A stretch of 5,366 nucleotides of DNA. Origin: Microcaldota archaeon (GTDB taxonomy: Archaea > Micrarchaeota > Micrarchaeia > Micrarchaeales > CABMGC01). Below the pieces are notes generated by a model that saw only the letters and a list, made by a program, of their open reading frames with translations, did no database searches and was not told the DNA's origin. Positions 1 to 4,639 of this stretch are shown piece after piece (the first letter of the stretch is position 1; each line of letters opens with the position of its first letter). Made by a program: the position numbers and the translations under genes. The stretch lies in NCBI GenBank assembly GCA_021851985.1, contig JAJZOS010000067.1, positions 1 to 5,366 on the forward strand, given 5' to 3'.

Positions 1-1
1 T

Positions 2-772
2 GCGATGAAGAGGAACGCAGCCATGATGGAATGGAAATCGGCAAGAGAAGAAGGCCGGACAGAAGAAGCCAGGATGCATGCGATGGCAAGCACAAAGATA
101 AACAGGGAGATCGTGGAAGGTTCAAAGAAGCTGCTTGAATGTATGGGAATACCGTTCATGCAAGCCCCTAGCGAAGGGGAGGCGCAATCAGCGGTGCTGG
201 CTAAAAAAGGGTTGGTATATGCAAGCGCGAGCCAGGATTATGATTCTTTCCTCTTTGGTGCACGGATAGTGATAAGGAATCTTGCAATAAGCGGAAAGAG
301 AAAACTGCCAGGAAAGAATATATACATAAACATAAGCACTGAACGGATATTCCTTAAGGATCTGCTGGATTCGCTGCAAATTGGTCAGGAGCAGCTTGTG
401 CTTCTTGGCATGCTCATGGGCACGGACTTCAACGCAGGAATAAACAAGGTGGGGCCGAAGACGGCCCTGAAGATAGTGAAAGAGAACAAGACTCCCGGGG
501 AGGTGGTGGGCTACATAAAGAGGAAATATGGGGCAGAGTTTGATGCGGATCCTAATGAAGTAATTGAACTTTTCATGAAACCTGACGTTGAAGACGTAAG
601 CGAGGACGCATTCGGTAGGCTGATTTCAAGATGCAAACCGGATAGCAGTTCCATAATAAGATTCATGTGCGAAGAGCACGGTTTCTCAAAGGAAAGGGTA
701 TCGAAGATTGCAGACCGCCTTTGCGAACTGAAGGGACTGAAAGGCCAAAAAGGTATAAATAGTTGGATGTAA
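2..772 (+). CDS. fen: Flap endonuclease 1 (FEN1/XPG family), 5'-truncated by window edge
   Basis: Structure-specific nuclease that removes 5' flaps during Okazaki-fragment maturation and repair, acting with PCNA. The reading frame is open to the window edge, so the true start lies upstream. About 256 residues are visible, against roughly 340 in archaeal FEN1. Counting from the Met at base 5, the metal ligands are E57 and E59 (SEGEA), D78 and D80 (QDYD) and D141 (GTD). Their spacing equals E152/E154/D173/D175/D236 of Pyrococcus furiosus FEN1 (recalled numbering), so about 95 N-terminal residues holding the first two Asp ligands are outside. A helix-hairpin-helix DNA-binding segment follows at about 144-160 (GINKVGPKTALKIVKE). 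The C-terminus QKGINSWM is a PCNA-interacting (PIP) box with Met in place of the usual final aromatic residue. A 17-nt gap leads to the basic-peptide gene on the same strand. Family assignment is very secure. Confidence 0.97.
   Translation, partial: AMKRNAAMMEWKSAREEGRTEEARMHAMASTKINREIVEGSKKLLECMGIPFMQAPSEGEAQSAVLAKKGLVYASASQDYDSFLFGARIVIRNLAISGKRKLPGKNIYINISTERIFLKDLLDSLQIGQEQLVLLGMLMGTDFNAGINKVGPKTALKIVKENKTPGEVVGYIKRKYGAEFDADPNEVIELFMKPDVEDVSEDAFGRLISRCKPDSSSIIRFMCEEHGFSKERVSKIADRLCELKGLKGQKGINSWM
754..761 (+). promoter_or_regulatory. TATA box inside the FEN1 3' end, for the 37-aa gene
   Basis: TATAAATA lies 36 nt upstream of the ATG at 790 and predicts transcription starting near 780. 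It overlaps the codons of the FEN1 PIP box (Gly-Ile-Asn-Ser). It could give the small gene its own nearly leaderless transcript in addition to read-through from FEN1. It is recognised only by sequence and spacing. Confidence 0.45.
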
Positions 773-780
773 TCATAATT

Positions 781-785
781 GTGAT
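781..785 (+). promoter_or_regulatory. Ribosome-binding site GTGAT for the 37-aa gene
   Basis: GTGAT is complementary to AUCAC at the 3' end of archaeal 16S rRNA and lies 4 nt before the ATG at 790. The same motif at the same distance precedes several other starts in this window, which supports translation of this very short gene. Confidence 0.65.
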
Positions 786-789
786 ATAA

Positions 790-903
790 ATGCAGAAAAC
801 AGTAAAAAGGAAGCATAGGAAGGTAGGTAAAAGTTACCGAAAGAGGGCAGCATCGAAACTTAAGAAGGCTGCAAGAGCAAAACTCAAGAGGAATAGGCAG
901 TAA
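790..903 (+). CDS. 37-aa highly basic small protein of unknown function
   Basis: The product starts MQKTVKRKHRKVGK and ends KLKRNRQ. It has 11 Lys, 7 Arg and 1 His in 37 residues and no acidic residue at all, so it almost certainly binds nucleic acid or sits in an RNA-protein particle. Residues about 17-36 should form one long basic helix with Ala and Leu on one face. The start is supported by GTGAT 4 nt upstream and a TATA box 36 nt upstream; the stop is TAA. It lies 17 nt downstream of FEN1 on the same strand. It has the size and charge of tiny ribosomal proteins such as eL41, but I do not see the eL41 sequence pattern, nor eL39 or bL34. A lineage-specific ribosomal or nucleoid-associated peptide is the best guess. 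Confidence 0.7.
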   Translation: MQKTVKRKHRKVGKSYRKRAASKLKKAARAKLKRNRQ

Positions 904-920
904 CAAAAGAGGCCAGTAAT

Positions 921-942
921 GGCGTATTTGGCACAATATGCC
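921..942. terminator. Possible hairpin between convergent genes
   Basis: GGCGTAT (921-927) can pair with ATATGCC (936-942) as a 7-bp stem with one G-T pair and an 8-nt loop. It sits in the 45-nt gap between the ends of the 37-aa gene (plus) and the 119-aa gene (minus), where a two-way terminator would be expected. No long T-run follows on either strand, so the call is weak. Confidence 0.3.
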
Positions 943-948
943 CCAAAT

Positions 949-1308
949 TCAAATATCCTTAAAGTTTACGGGTATGAAAAATTTGAGCTTGCTTATTTTA
1001 TCTGCAGCCTTTTCGAACTTTTTTCCTAGTCTAGTATTTCCGCGATGCAACGATTCAAGGTTACGCAAGGCTTCTTCTGAAAGAAGGAAGTTCTTTCCGG
1101 CAAGGACGTCATTGCCGTAGTGCAAAAAGCAATCTGAATCCGCTGATTCGTTTTTATGCATTCTGCGCGACGACTTGATAGCTTGTATACCCTCTTTGAT
1201 ATTCCTTCTTACAGTGCTTATAATCGCTTTGTCGTACAAAGTTAGCTCTGGATCCCTTATATCCAAGAAGGGCTTGAAATTGCGATTGCTCTTAAACTGG
1301 TTTTCCAT
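949..1308 (-). CDS. Hypothetical basic helical protein, 119 aa (last gene of a three-gene operon)
   Basis: I do not recognise a family. The product begins MENQFKSNRNFK and is rich in Lys, Arg, Asn and Ser, with no membrane helix or signal peptide. Residues about 20-48 and 72-105 look helical (SEEALRNLESLH, then KKFEKAADKISKL), and there is a single Cys in the middle. The ATG at 1308 is preferred over an in-frame GTG at 1317 because that GTG is itself part of a GTGAT ribosome-binding site sitting 4 nt before the ATG. The gene starts 28 nt after the stop of the 218-aa gene, which fits co-transcription. A TATA-like ATATAG on the opposite sense (1339-1344) could give an internal promoter, but this is weak. 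It could be a soluble partner of the membrane protein encoded just before it; this is inference from adjacency only. Confidence 0.7.
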   Translation of the reverse strand: MENQFKSNRNFKPFLDIRDPELTLYDKAIISTVRRNIKEGIQAIKSSRRMHKNESADSDCFLHYGNDVLAGKNFLLSEEALRNLESLHRGNTRLGKKFEKAADKISKLKFFIPVNFKDI

Positions 1309-1312
1309 GCTT

Positions 1313-1317
1313 ATCAC
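1313..1317 (-). promoter_or_regulatory. Ribosome-binding site GTGAT deciding the 119-aa start
   Basis: GTGAT followed by AAGC and then ATG (1308). The GTG could be misread as a start codon three codons upstream. The recurring GTGAT-N3/4-ATG pattern in the window argues that it is the ribosome-binding site. Confidence 0.65.
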
Positions 1318-1336
1318 AAATAGTTTTGTTGCAAAT

Positions 1337-1993
1337 TCATATAGTTGACTTTTTAGGATTGCGTATGGAATCTGCTTCGCTTATACCTTTAGTGCCGGAT
1401 CTTTTCAGATATTTAAGCGACATCCTTTTATTGCCAAGCCCATAGGCGATATAGCCTAATTTTAAATAGGTTTCCCTTTCCATGTCATGCGCTCCACCCT
1501 TATGATAAAGTCGTGCAGCCTTTTTAAGCGTTGATTTTGCATCTGCAAATCGTTCTGAATGACTTTGAAAGGATTCCGTAAGCATGTCTGCGCGCTCGAT
1601 GGATTTTATTTTTCTTGAACTCTTGATTTTCTCAACGTTTACTGGAATCGAATCCTCATTTTTGCATTCGTATTTCCTCTTGAAGATCATGCTGTTTGCT
1701 ATTTTCGTGGAGCCGTATATGAATAATATTTCTGCAGCAGCGGCCATGAAATAGGAAATGCCGTCAAGTCCCGTAACATTGATGAACTGCCCCGTTTTTG
1801 CGGGCATTTGACCGTATTTCAATGTCAGCATAATATCGGATAGGGCAACAAAGACGGATGAGGAAATGTACAACAATCCGGAATGCATGTAGTTTACCGA
1901 CATTTTCCTGTAATTCTTTGGATACTCGGAATTATTATTCGGAAAAACAAAGTCCATAAAGCGTTTGTTCTTCTCATTATTAGAGAGTTGCAT
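1337..1993 (-). CDS. Hypothetical membrane protein with two TM helices and TPR-like C-terminus, 218 aa
   Basis: No family recognised. From the ATG at 1993, residues 1-35 are polar, two hydrophobic segments span about 38-58 and 78-104, and a basic Lys/Arg-rich stretch (about 105-135, starting FKRKYEC) follows, which would place the C-terminal part in the cytoplasm. Residues about 145-200 form at least two helices of TPR type: TLKKAARLYHKGG, then ETYLKLGYIAYGLGNKRMS, with the Leu-Gly...Ala...Gly spacing of a TPR helix pair. This suggests a membrane-tethered protein-interaction module. An in-frame TTG at 2011 gives 224 residues, but GGTG lies 5 nt before the ATG at 1993, so the ATG is preferred. 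The gene lies 37 nt after the 212-aa gene and 28 nt before the 119-aa gene, all on the minus strand. Function unknown; a scaffold or receptor-like role is only an inference. Confidence 0.75.
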   Translation of the reverse strand: MQLSNNEKNKRFMDFVFPNNNSEYPKNYRKMSVNYMHSGLLYISSSVFVALSDIMLTLKYGQMPAKTGQFINVTGLDGISYFMAAAAEILFIYGSTKIANSMIFKRKYECKNEDSIPVNVEKIKSSRKIKSIERADMLTESFQSHSERFADAKSTLKKAARLYHKGGAHDMERETYLKLGYIAYGLGNKRMSLKYLKRSGTKGISEADSIRNPKKSTI

Positions 1994-1998
1994 GTTGG

Positions 1999-2002
1999 CA
2001 CC
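1999..2002 (-). promoter_or_regulatory. Ribosome-binding site GGTG for the 218-aa gene
   Basis: GGTG ends 5 nt before the ATG at 1993. It is in the same register as the GTGAT sites of neighbouring genes (the missing AT would sit 3 nt before the ATG). It favours this ATG over the TTG at 2011. Confidence 0.5.
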
Positions 2003-2030
2003 ATAATTCAATAGATTTCGGATGTGCCTT

Positions 2031-2669
2031 TCAGTCCCTTTTAAGGCTTTTTATCGCGTTGCCGATCATATTGACCATAATTGAAGCCTCTTTCTCGAAG
2101 TTGCTTCTTGAGATTAGATATGCCTCTGGCTGCAGACTCGGTATTTTGAGCACGTCATCAAGAGCATATGCCTTCGCCTGCTCGGACATTATCCCTACAT
2201 ATCTAATATTCTTTGACAGGAAATACCTTATACCTGAATTAGTGTCCTCGGATTCTGCACTCTCGAACAGCTGATTTACTGCCGCATCTATTGTATTAAT
2301 CTTTTCGCTAAATCCTGAAAATGTCGTAAAACTTGCATTCTTGAATAGCCCGTCTTTATATATGCCATTTATGTCCTTTGCGTTATATCCGACTGCAACA
2401 AAATGCATTTCGAAAACGTCCGTAGGTACGGCATAAAAATACTTTGCGCCATAGCCTGAGATGCTCTCCACTACTGCGACAGTCGCTTTGGTCTCTCCAA
2501 AAAGCCCCTTAAATGTGGATATTGGACAGAATTCGGACGTCCCTCTCTGCAGTTTAGATAACACATCGCTACGTTCCCTAAAATACACATTTGCGCTATC
2601 AGTTCTTCCGAGGAAGCCTGCAAACTCAATATTGTATTTTGCATTGTTGGTGCTTTTTGACATAATCAT
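2031..2669 (-). CDS. Hypothetical soluble protein, 212 aa (first gene of a three-gene operon)
   Basis: No family recognised. There is no signal peptide or membrane helix, so it is probably cytoplasmic. The composition suggests an alpha/beta fold: a strand-rich centre (about 62-98, including TVAVVESISGYG and FEMHFVAVGY), a helical stretch near 122-139, a second strand (IRYVGIM, about 155-161), and a C-terminal helix ending NAIKSLKRD. There is one Cys (C48) and no obvious metal-binding or nucleotide-binding motif. The start at 2669 is supported by GTGAT 3 nt upstream; a second ATG two codons in (2663) is possible. A TATA box about 33 nt upstream should drive this gene and the two after it. It is transcribed away from the ankyrin-like gene across a 329-nt shared upstream region. 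An uncharacterised, possibly lineage-specific protein is the honest description. Confidence 0.75.
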   Translation of the reverse strand: MIMSKSTNNAKYNIEFAGFLGRTDSANVYFRERSDVLSKLQRGTSEFCPISTFKGLFGETKATVAVVESISGYGAKYFYAVPTDVFEMHFVAVGYNAKDINGIYKDGLFKNASFTTFSGFSEKINTIDAAVNQLFESAESEDTNSGIRYFLSKNIRYVGIMSEQAKAYALDDVLKIPSLQPEAYLISRSNFEKEASIMVNMIGNAIKSLKRD

Positions 2670-2672
2670 TCA

Positions 2673-2677
2673 ATCAC
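2673..2677 (-). promoter_or_regulatory. Ribosome-binding site GTGAT for the 212-aa gene
   Basis: GTGAT ends 3 nt before the ATG at 2669 and 9 nt before the in-frame ATG at 2663. The short spacing matches the other starts in this window, so 2669 is preferred. Confidence 0.55.
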
Positions 2678-2697
2678 AATTATACTTTTCTTTAACA

Positions 2698-2706
2698 GAT
2701 ATATAT
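2698..2706 (-). promoter_or_regulatory. TATA box of the three-gene unknown operon
   Basis: On the minus strand the sequence is CTATATATC, centred about 33 nt upstream of the ATG at 2669. This predicts a start near 2676 and a very short leader. It is the best-placed promoter element for the 212-218-119 aa gene set. Confidence 0.5.
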
Positions 2707-2747
2707 AGTTTACTAAAAAGTTAAAAATAACAGTAAAATATGTTATT

Positions 2748-2772
2748 TTGTGCAGTTATATAAATTGTGCAG
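2748..2772. repeat. 8-bp direct repeat TTGTGCAG flanking a TATA-like box
   Basis: TTGTGCAG occurs at 2748-2755 and again at 2765-2772, 17 bp apart start to start. The only thing between the copies is the TATA-like TTATATAAA (2756-2764). The arrangement looks like a regulator site straddling a promoter. The box is nearly symmetric, so it could serve either strand; on the plus strand it predicts a start near 2786. Confidence 0.55.
2756..2764 (+). promoter_or_regulatory. Orphan TATA-like box TTATATAAA
   Basis: A good archaeal TATA match with no start codon at the expected distance that opens a real reading frame (the ATG at 2778 is followed by a stop after one codon). It could drive a non-coding RNA to the right or, read on the other strand, a longer leader for the 212-aa gene. 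Confidence 0.35.
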
Positions 2773-2884
2773 CCCGACATGAAATAAAGAAATCCGTGCC
2801 AATTTGTTGCATTGTGGATAAGATCCGGTTTGCTAAGAATGGAGTTTAAATTGAGATGCGTTGTTCTGCACTTACATTCTTTAT

Positions 2885-2896
2885 TGCCCGTGGGCA
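2885..2896. repeat. Short inverted repeat TGCCC-GT-GGGCA
   Basis: Five-base arms separated by two bases. It is too tight for an RNA hairpin but has the shape of a dimeric regulator half-site pair. It lies about 100 nt upstream of the ankyrin-like gene. Confidence 0.25.
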
Positions 2897-2904
2897 GGAT
2901 ATGA

Positions 2905-2948
2905 GCCGCATTTGATGTCGGATATTGCAGCTCTGTTTTTGATGCGGC
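2905..2948. repeat. Inverted repeat GCCGCATT / GATGCGGC
   Basis: Bases 2905-2912 can pair with 2941-2948 (seven Watson-Crick pairs and one G-T), enclosing a 28-nt loop. It could be a stem in a small RNA or part of a regulatory region. It lies 21 nt before the TATA box of the ankyrin-like gene. Confidence 0.35.
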
Positions 2949-2968
2949 CGTAGATCTTTCTATATGGA

Positions 2969-2976
2969 TTTATAAG
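2969..2976 (+). promoter_or_regulatory. TATA box of the ankyrin-like gene
   Basis: TTTATAAG is centred about 26 nt upstream of the ATG at 2999, which is the normal archaeal TATA-to-start distance. The mRNA would therefore begin at or within a few bases of the start codon (leaderless). Confidence 0.55.
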
Positions 2977-2998
2977 CATGGAGGTAATATAGTAAAGC

Positions 2999-3340
2999 AT
3001 GGAAAAAATTAATAAGGAAGTAAAATCGGGCAGACGGACCGATGATCAGGATTTTAAGAATCTGAAGAGGGAAAATTACATGGTAGAAGATAGGGCATTT
3101 GCACTTGTAAGGAAAGGTACAGCTTTTGAAATTGATTCTCTCATAAAAGACCACCACTATGCACTGAAATACAGGTTTCCTAGAGAAGGCGGATGGACCA
3201 TAGCACATGAAATAGCACAATATGGAACCGAAAATCAGAGGTCGCTTTTAAAGTCAGATGCGGATATAATCAGCCTAAAAACAGACTCCGGTATTAGCGT
3301 GGGACGCATAATAGAAACGTTTGAACATATAATCATATGA
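2999..3340 (+). CDS. Small ankyrin-repeat-like protein, 113 aa
   Basis: Residues 65-98 fit one ankyrin repeat: G-W-T-I-A-H at the usual G-x-TPLH position, a second helix around RSLLKSD, and DADIISLKTDSG at the loop before the next repeat. A degenerate preceding repeat (about 31-63) and the start of a third (ISVGRIIETFEH) complete a stack of about two and a half repeats. The first 25 residues are polar and highly charged. No signal peptide or membrane helix is visible, so it is probably a cytoplasmic protein-binding module. The promoter geometry points to a leaderless mRNA starting at 2999. A GGAGGTAAT at 2980-2988 resembles a ribosome-binding site but is 10 nt away and would lie outside such a transcript. 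The gene is divergent from the unknown operon and convergent with the peroxiredoxin gene. The binding partner is unknown. Confidence 0.75.
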   Translation: MEKINKEVKSGRRTDDQDFKNLKRENYMVEDRAFALVRKGTAFEIDSLIKDHHYALKYRFPREGGWTIAHEIAQYGTENQRSLLKSDADIISLKTDSGISVGRIIETFEHIII

Positions 3341-3347
3341 AGACTGA

Positions 3348-3428
3348 TTAAGGATTTCTGATTTCATGCGGCGGATTACCAGGCGCGTCAGGCACTGAAA
3401 TTTCAGGTGTAGTATTTCTGCCTTGCAT
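3348..3428 (-). other. Short open frame after the peroxiredoxin stop, 26 codons, doubtful
   Basis: ATG at 3428 opens 26 codons (start MQGRNTTPEIS, Pro-rich, ending HEIRNP). It is in the same frame as the peroxiredoxin gene, seven codons after its TGA, with no stop between. No ribosome-binding site precedes it. It could be chance, a remnant of a longer tail, or a tiny gene. It is listed because it fills the gap between convergent genes. Confidence 0.2.
3395..3406. repeat. Perfect 12-bp palindrome CTGAAATTTCAG
   Basis: A perfect palindrome in the 106-nt gap between the convergent ankyrin-like and peroxiredoxin genes. It could be a regulator site or a weak terminator stem. No T-run follows on either strand. 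Confidence 0.35.
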
Positions 3429-3446
3429 CTTTCTTTGAAGCTTGAG

Positions 3447-3920
3447 TCATTTCAATTCTTCTACGGCAGTTTTTATCGCTTTGTAGTCAGGTTCAATTGT
3501 GGGGTCATCAGATACCCATTTGTATCGTACTATTCCATTATTGTCTGATATGAATATGGATCTCTTTGCTGCAGTATAACCATCAAGTTTTGCAAAATCC
3601 TTAAGTTCTATTCCAAATGCCTTAACTGCACTTCTATCGTAGTCGCTGAGTATTGTGAAATTTAAGTTATTGTGCTCTTTGAACGCTTTGTTTGAGAATG
3701 GCCCATCTACGCTTACAGCAAAGATATTTGCACCCAGAGAATCAAGCTGTGACATATCGTCCCTGAACCTGCACATCTCCTTTGTACATACTGAAGTGAA
3801 TGCACCAGGAAAGAACGCAATTACCGTAATTCCGTTCTTTACAGCTTCGCTTACATCAACCTTCTTGAGCTCAGTGTCTACAAGCACCATGCCAGGAACC
3901 TTCTCTCCTATTTCTACCAT
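3447..3920 (-). CDS. Thiol peroxiredoxin (AhpC/TSA superfamily, BCP/PrxQ- or AhpE-like)
   Basis: Reduces H2O2 and organic peroxides with a reactive cysteine; cytoplasmic. Counting from the upstream ATG (3929), the active-site motif PxxxTxxC is P41-GAF-T45-SV-C48 and the conserved Arg is R123 (AAKRSIF). C53 lies five residues after C48, the spacing of the resolving cysteine in PrxQ/BCP enzymes. The tail RYKWVSDDPTIEPDY is typical of archaeal members. From the upstream ATG the product is 160 residues; from the ATG at 3920 it is 157. The latter is preferred because the family usually begins M-x-x-x-G and TGAT lies 4 nt upstream. The upstream ATG overlaps the aquaporin stop as ATGA. Either way, translation is likely coupled to the aquaporin gene. 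The thioredoxin-like electron donor is not in the window. Whether C53 really resolves C48 is inferred from spacing only. Confidence 0.95.
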   Translation of the reverse strand: MVEIGEKVPGMVLVDTELKKVDVSEAVKNGITVIAFFPGAFTSVCTKEMCRFRDDMSQLDSLGANIFAVSVDGPFSNKAFKEHNNLNFTILSDYDRSAVKAFGIELKDFAKLDGYTAAKRSIFISDNNGIVRYKWVSDDPTIEPDYKAIKTAVEELK

Positions 3921-3924
3921 AATA

Positions 3925-3929
3925 ATCAT
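3925..3929 (-). promoter_or_regulatory. Aquaporin-peroxiredoxin junction: ATGA overlap and TGAT ribosome-binding site
   Basis: On the minus strand the aquaporin stop TGA (3928-3926) overlaps a possible peroxiredoxin ATG (3929-3927). The same bases form TGAT (3928-3925), 4 nt before a second in-frame ATG (3920). A ribosome finishing the channel would sit directly on the next start. Confidence 0.6.
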
Positions 3930-4609
3930 CGCTTATTAATTATGAATTTCTGGTATATTAATGCCGCTGCTATCCCACCTATTATTGGACCAATCACATA
4001 CACATACCAGTTTGTGAAATTCAGCAGAACTATCTCAGGCCCTAGTGCTCTTGCAGGATTTGCAGCTGCACCGGTAAGCGGTCCTGCAACCAGTATGTCA
4101 GCCATGAGCGCAAGGCCAACGCCAAATCCGCCTATGTGCGGAGCTCTTTTATCGACTACAGTGCCAAAGACCGCCATAACCAGTATGAACGTTATTATTG
4201 CCTCAAGAGCAATTGCCTGATAAACATTTACTCCGGTTGACACAGTAAGAAGGCCCCAATCAGAGCCTGCAGCTATGTATGATGGTATTGAAAAGAGCAG
4301 CGCAGCACCTATGACAGCGCCTATTATCTGCGCAATTATGTAGTTTGCCGCTTCGCTGGCCTTTATTCTCTTTGTAACGAGCATTGCGATTGTAACTGCC
4401 GGATTTATGTGGCCGCCCGATATGCCCATTGCCATTGTGACTGCTATTGAAAGCGCAATACCATGTGCAAGGGCTATTGCAAGCAACTGAGTAGAACCGC
4501 CCAGAAAGTAGCTGGATATTATTATTGAGCCGCCTCCAAGAAACACAAGAAGGAATGTACCTATTCCTTCTGCAAACATCTTTTGAACAAGCGTTGATTT
4601 TTCTGGCAT
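3926..4609 (-). CDS. Aquaporin (MIP family), TIP-like selectivity filter
   Basis: Membrane channel for water or small neutral solutes, 227 aa, close to the 231 of E. coli AqpZ. It has six membrane helices and two half-helices carrying the NPA motifs: GGHINPAV (N69-P70-A71) and GAAANPARALGP (N184-P185-A186). Aligning both halves with AqpZ without gaps gives a selectivity filter of H49, I172, A181 and R187. AqpZ has Phe, His, Thr and Arg there. The His-Ile-Ala-Arg set is that of plant tonoplast intrinsic proteins (TIP3 group); several TIPs pass H2O2, ammonia or urea as well as water. The Gly and large space expected of a glycerol channel are not evident. The ATG at 4609 has TGAT 4 nt upstream and TTTATAAA about 31 nt upstream. 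The peroxiredoxin gene follows with overlapping stop and start. Substrate remains inferred; aqp is used loosely in this family, so no symbol is given. Confidence 0.95.
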   Translation of the reverse strand: MPEKSTLVQKMFAEGIGTFLLVFLGGGSIIISSYFLGGSTQLLAIALAHGIALSIAVTMAMGISGGHINPAVTIAMLVTKRIKASEAANYIIAQIIGAVIGAALLFSIPSYIAAGSDWGLLTVSTGVNVYQAIALEAIITFILVMAVFGTVVDKRAPHIGGFGVGLALMADILVAGPLTGAAANPARALGPEIVLLNFTNWYVYVIGPIIGGIAAALIYQKFIINKR

Positions 4610-4613
4610 GACA

Positions 4614-4617
4614 ATCA
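4614..4617 (-). promoter_or_regulatory. Partial ribosome-binding site TGAT for aquaporin
   Basis: TGAT followed by TGTC and then the ATG at 4609, the same 4-nt spacing as at the GTGAT sites elsewhere in the window. It is only four bases long, so weak alone, but it supports this start. Confidence 0.4.
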
Positions 4618-4639
4618 GATAACTTATTACAATTTAAGT

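Larger units (their letters stand above)
2710..2968. other. Intergenic region without a convincing gene
   Basis: This is the central part of the 329-nt region between divergent genes. It is AT-rich up to about 2770 and then mixed in composition. It contains a TATA-like box between two direct repeats (2748-2772), a short inverted repeat (2885-2896) and a longer one (2905-2948). Two tiny plus-strand frames (21 codons from 2839 and 19 codons from 2856) have no ribosome-binding site. No tRNA or other named RNA was recognised. A small non-coding RNA started from the box at 2756 is possible. Confidence 0.5.

Noticed and set aside
511..936. Minus-strand 141-codon frame across the FEN1 3' end and the small basic gene
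   Set aside because: Shadow of two well-supported plus-strand genes; low-complexity Leu/Pro/Phe/Ser-rich translation and no start signal.
938..1120. Plus-strand open frame of 60 codons, and a 36-codon one from 919 to 1029
   Set aside because: Both lie largely opposite the 119-aa minus-strand gene, which has a clear ribosome-binding site; neither plus-strand frame has one.
2839..2915. Two tiny plus-strand frames (21 and 19 codons) in the divergent intergenic region
   Set aside because: No GTGAT-type site, no TATA box at the right distance, and no protein-like composition.
2978..2992. Four-codon upstream frame (ATG to TAG) overlapping GGAGGTAAT before the ankyrin-like gene
   Set aside because: The predicted transcript starts at or after 2995, so this frame would not be in the mRNA; probably coincidence.
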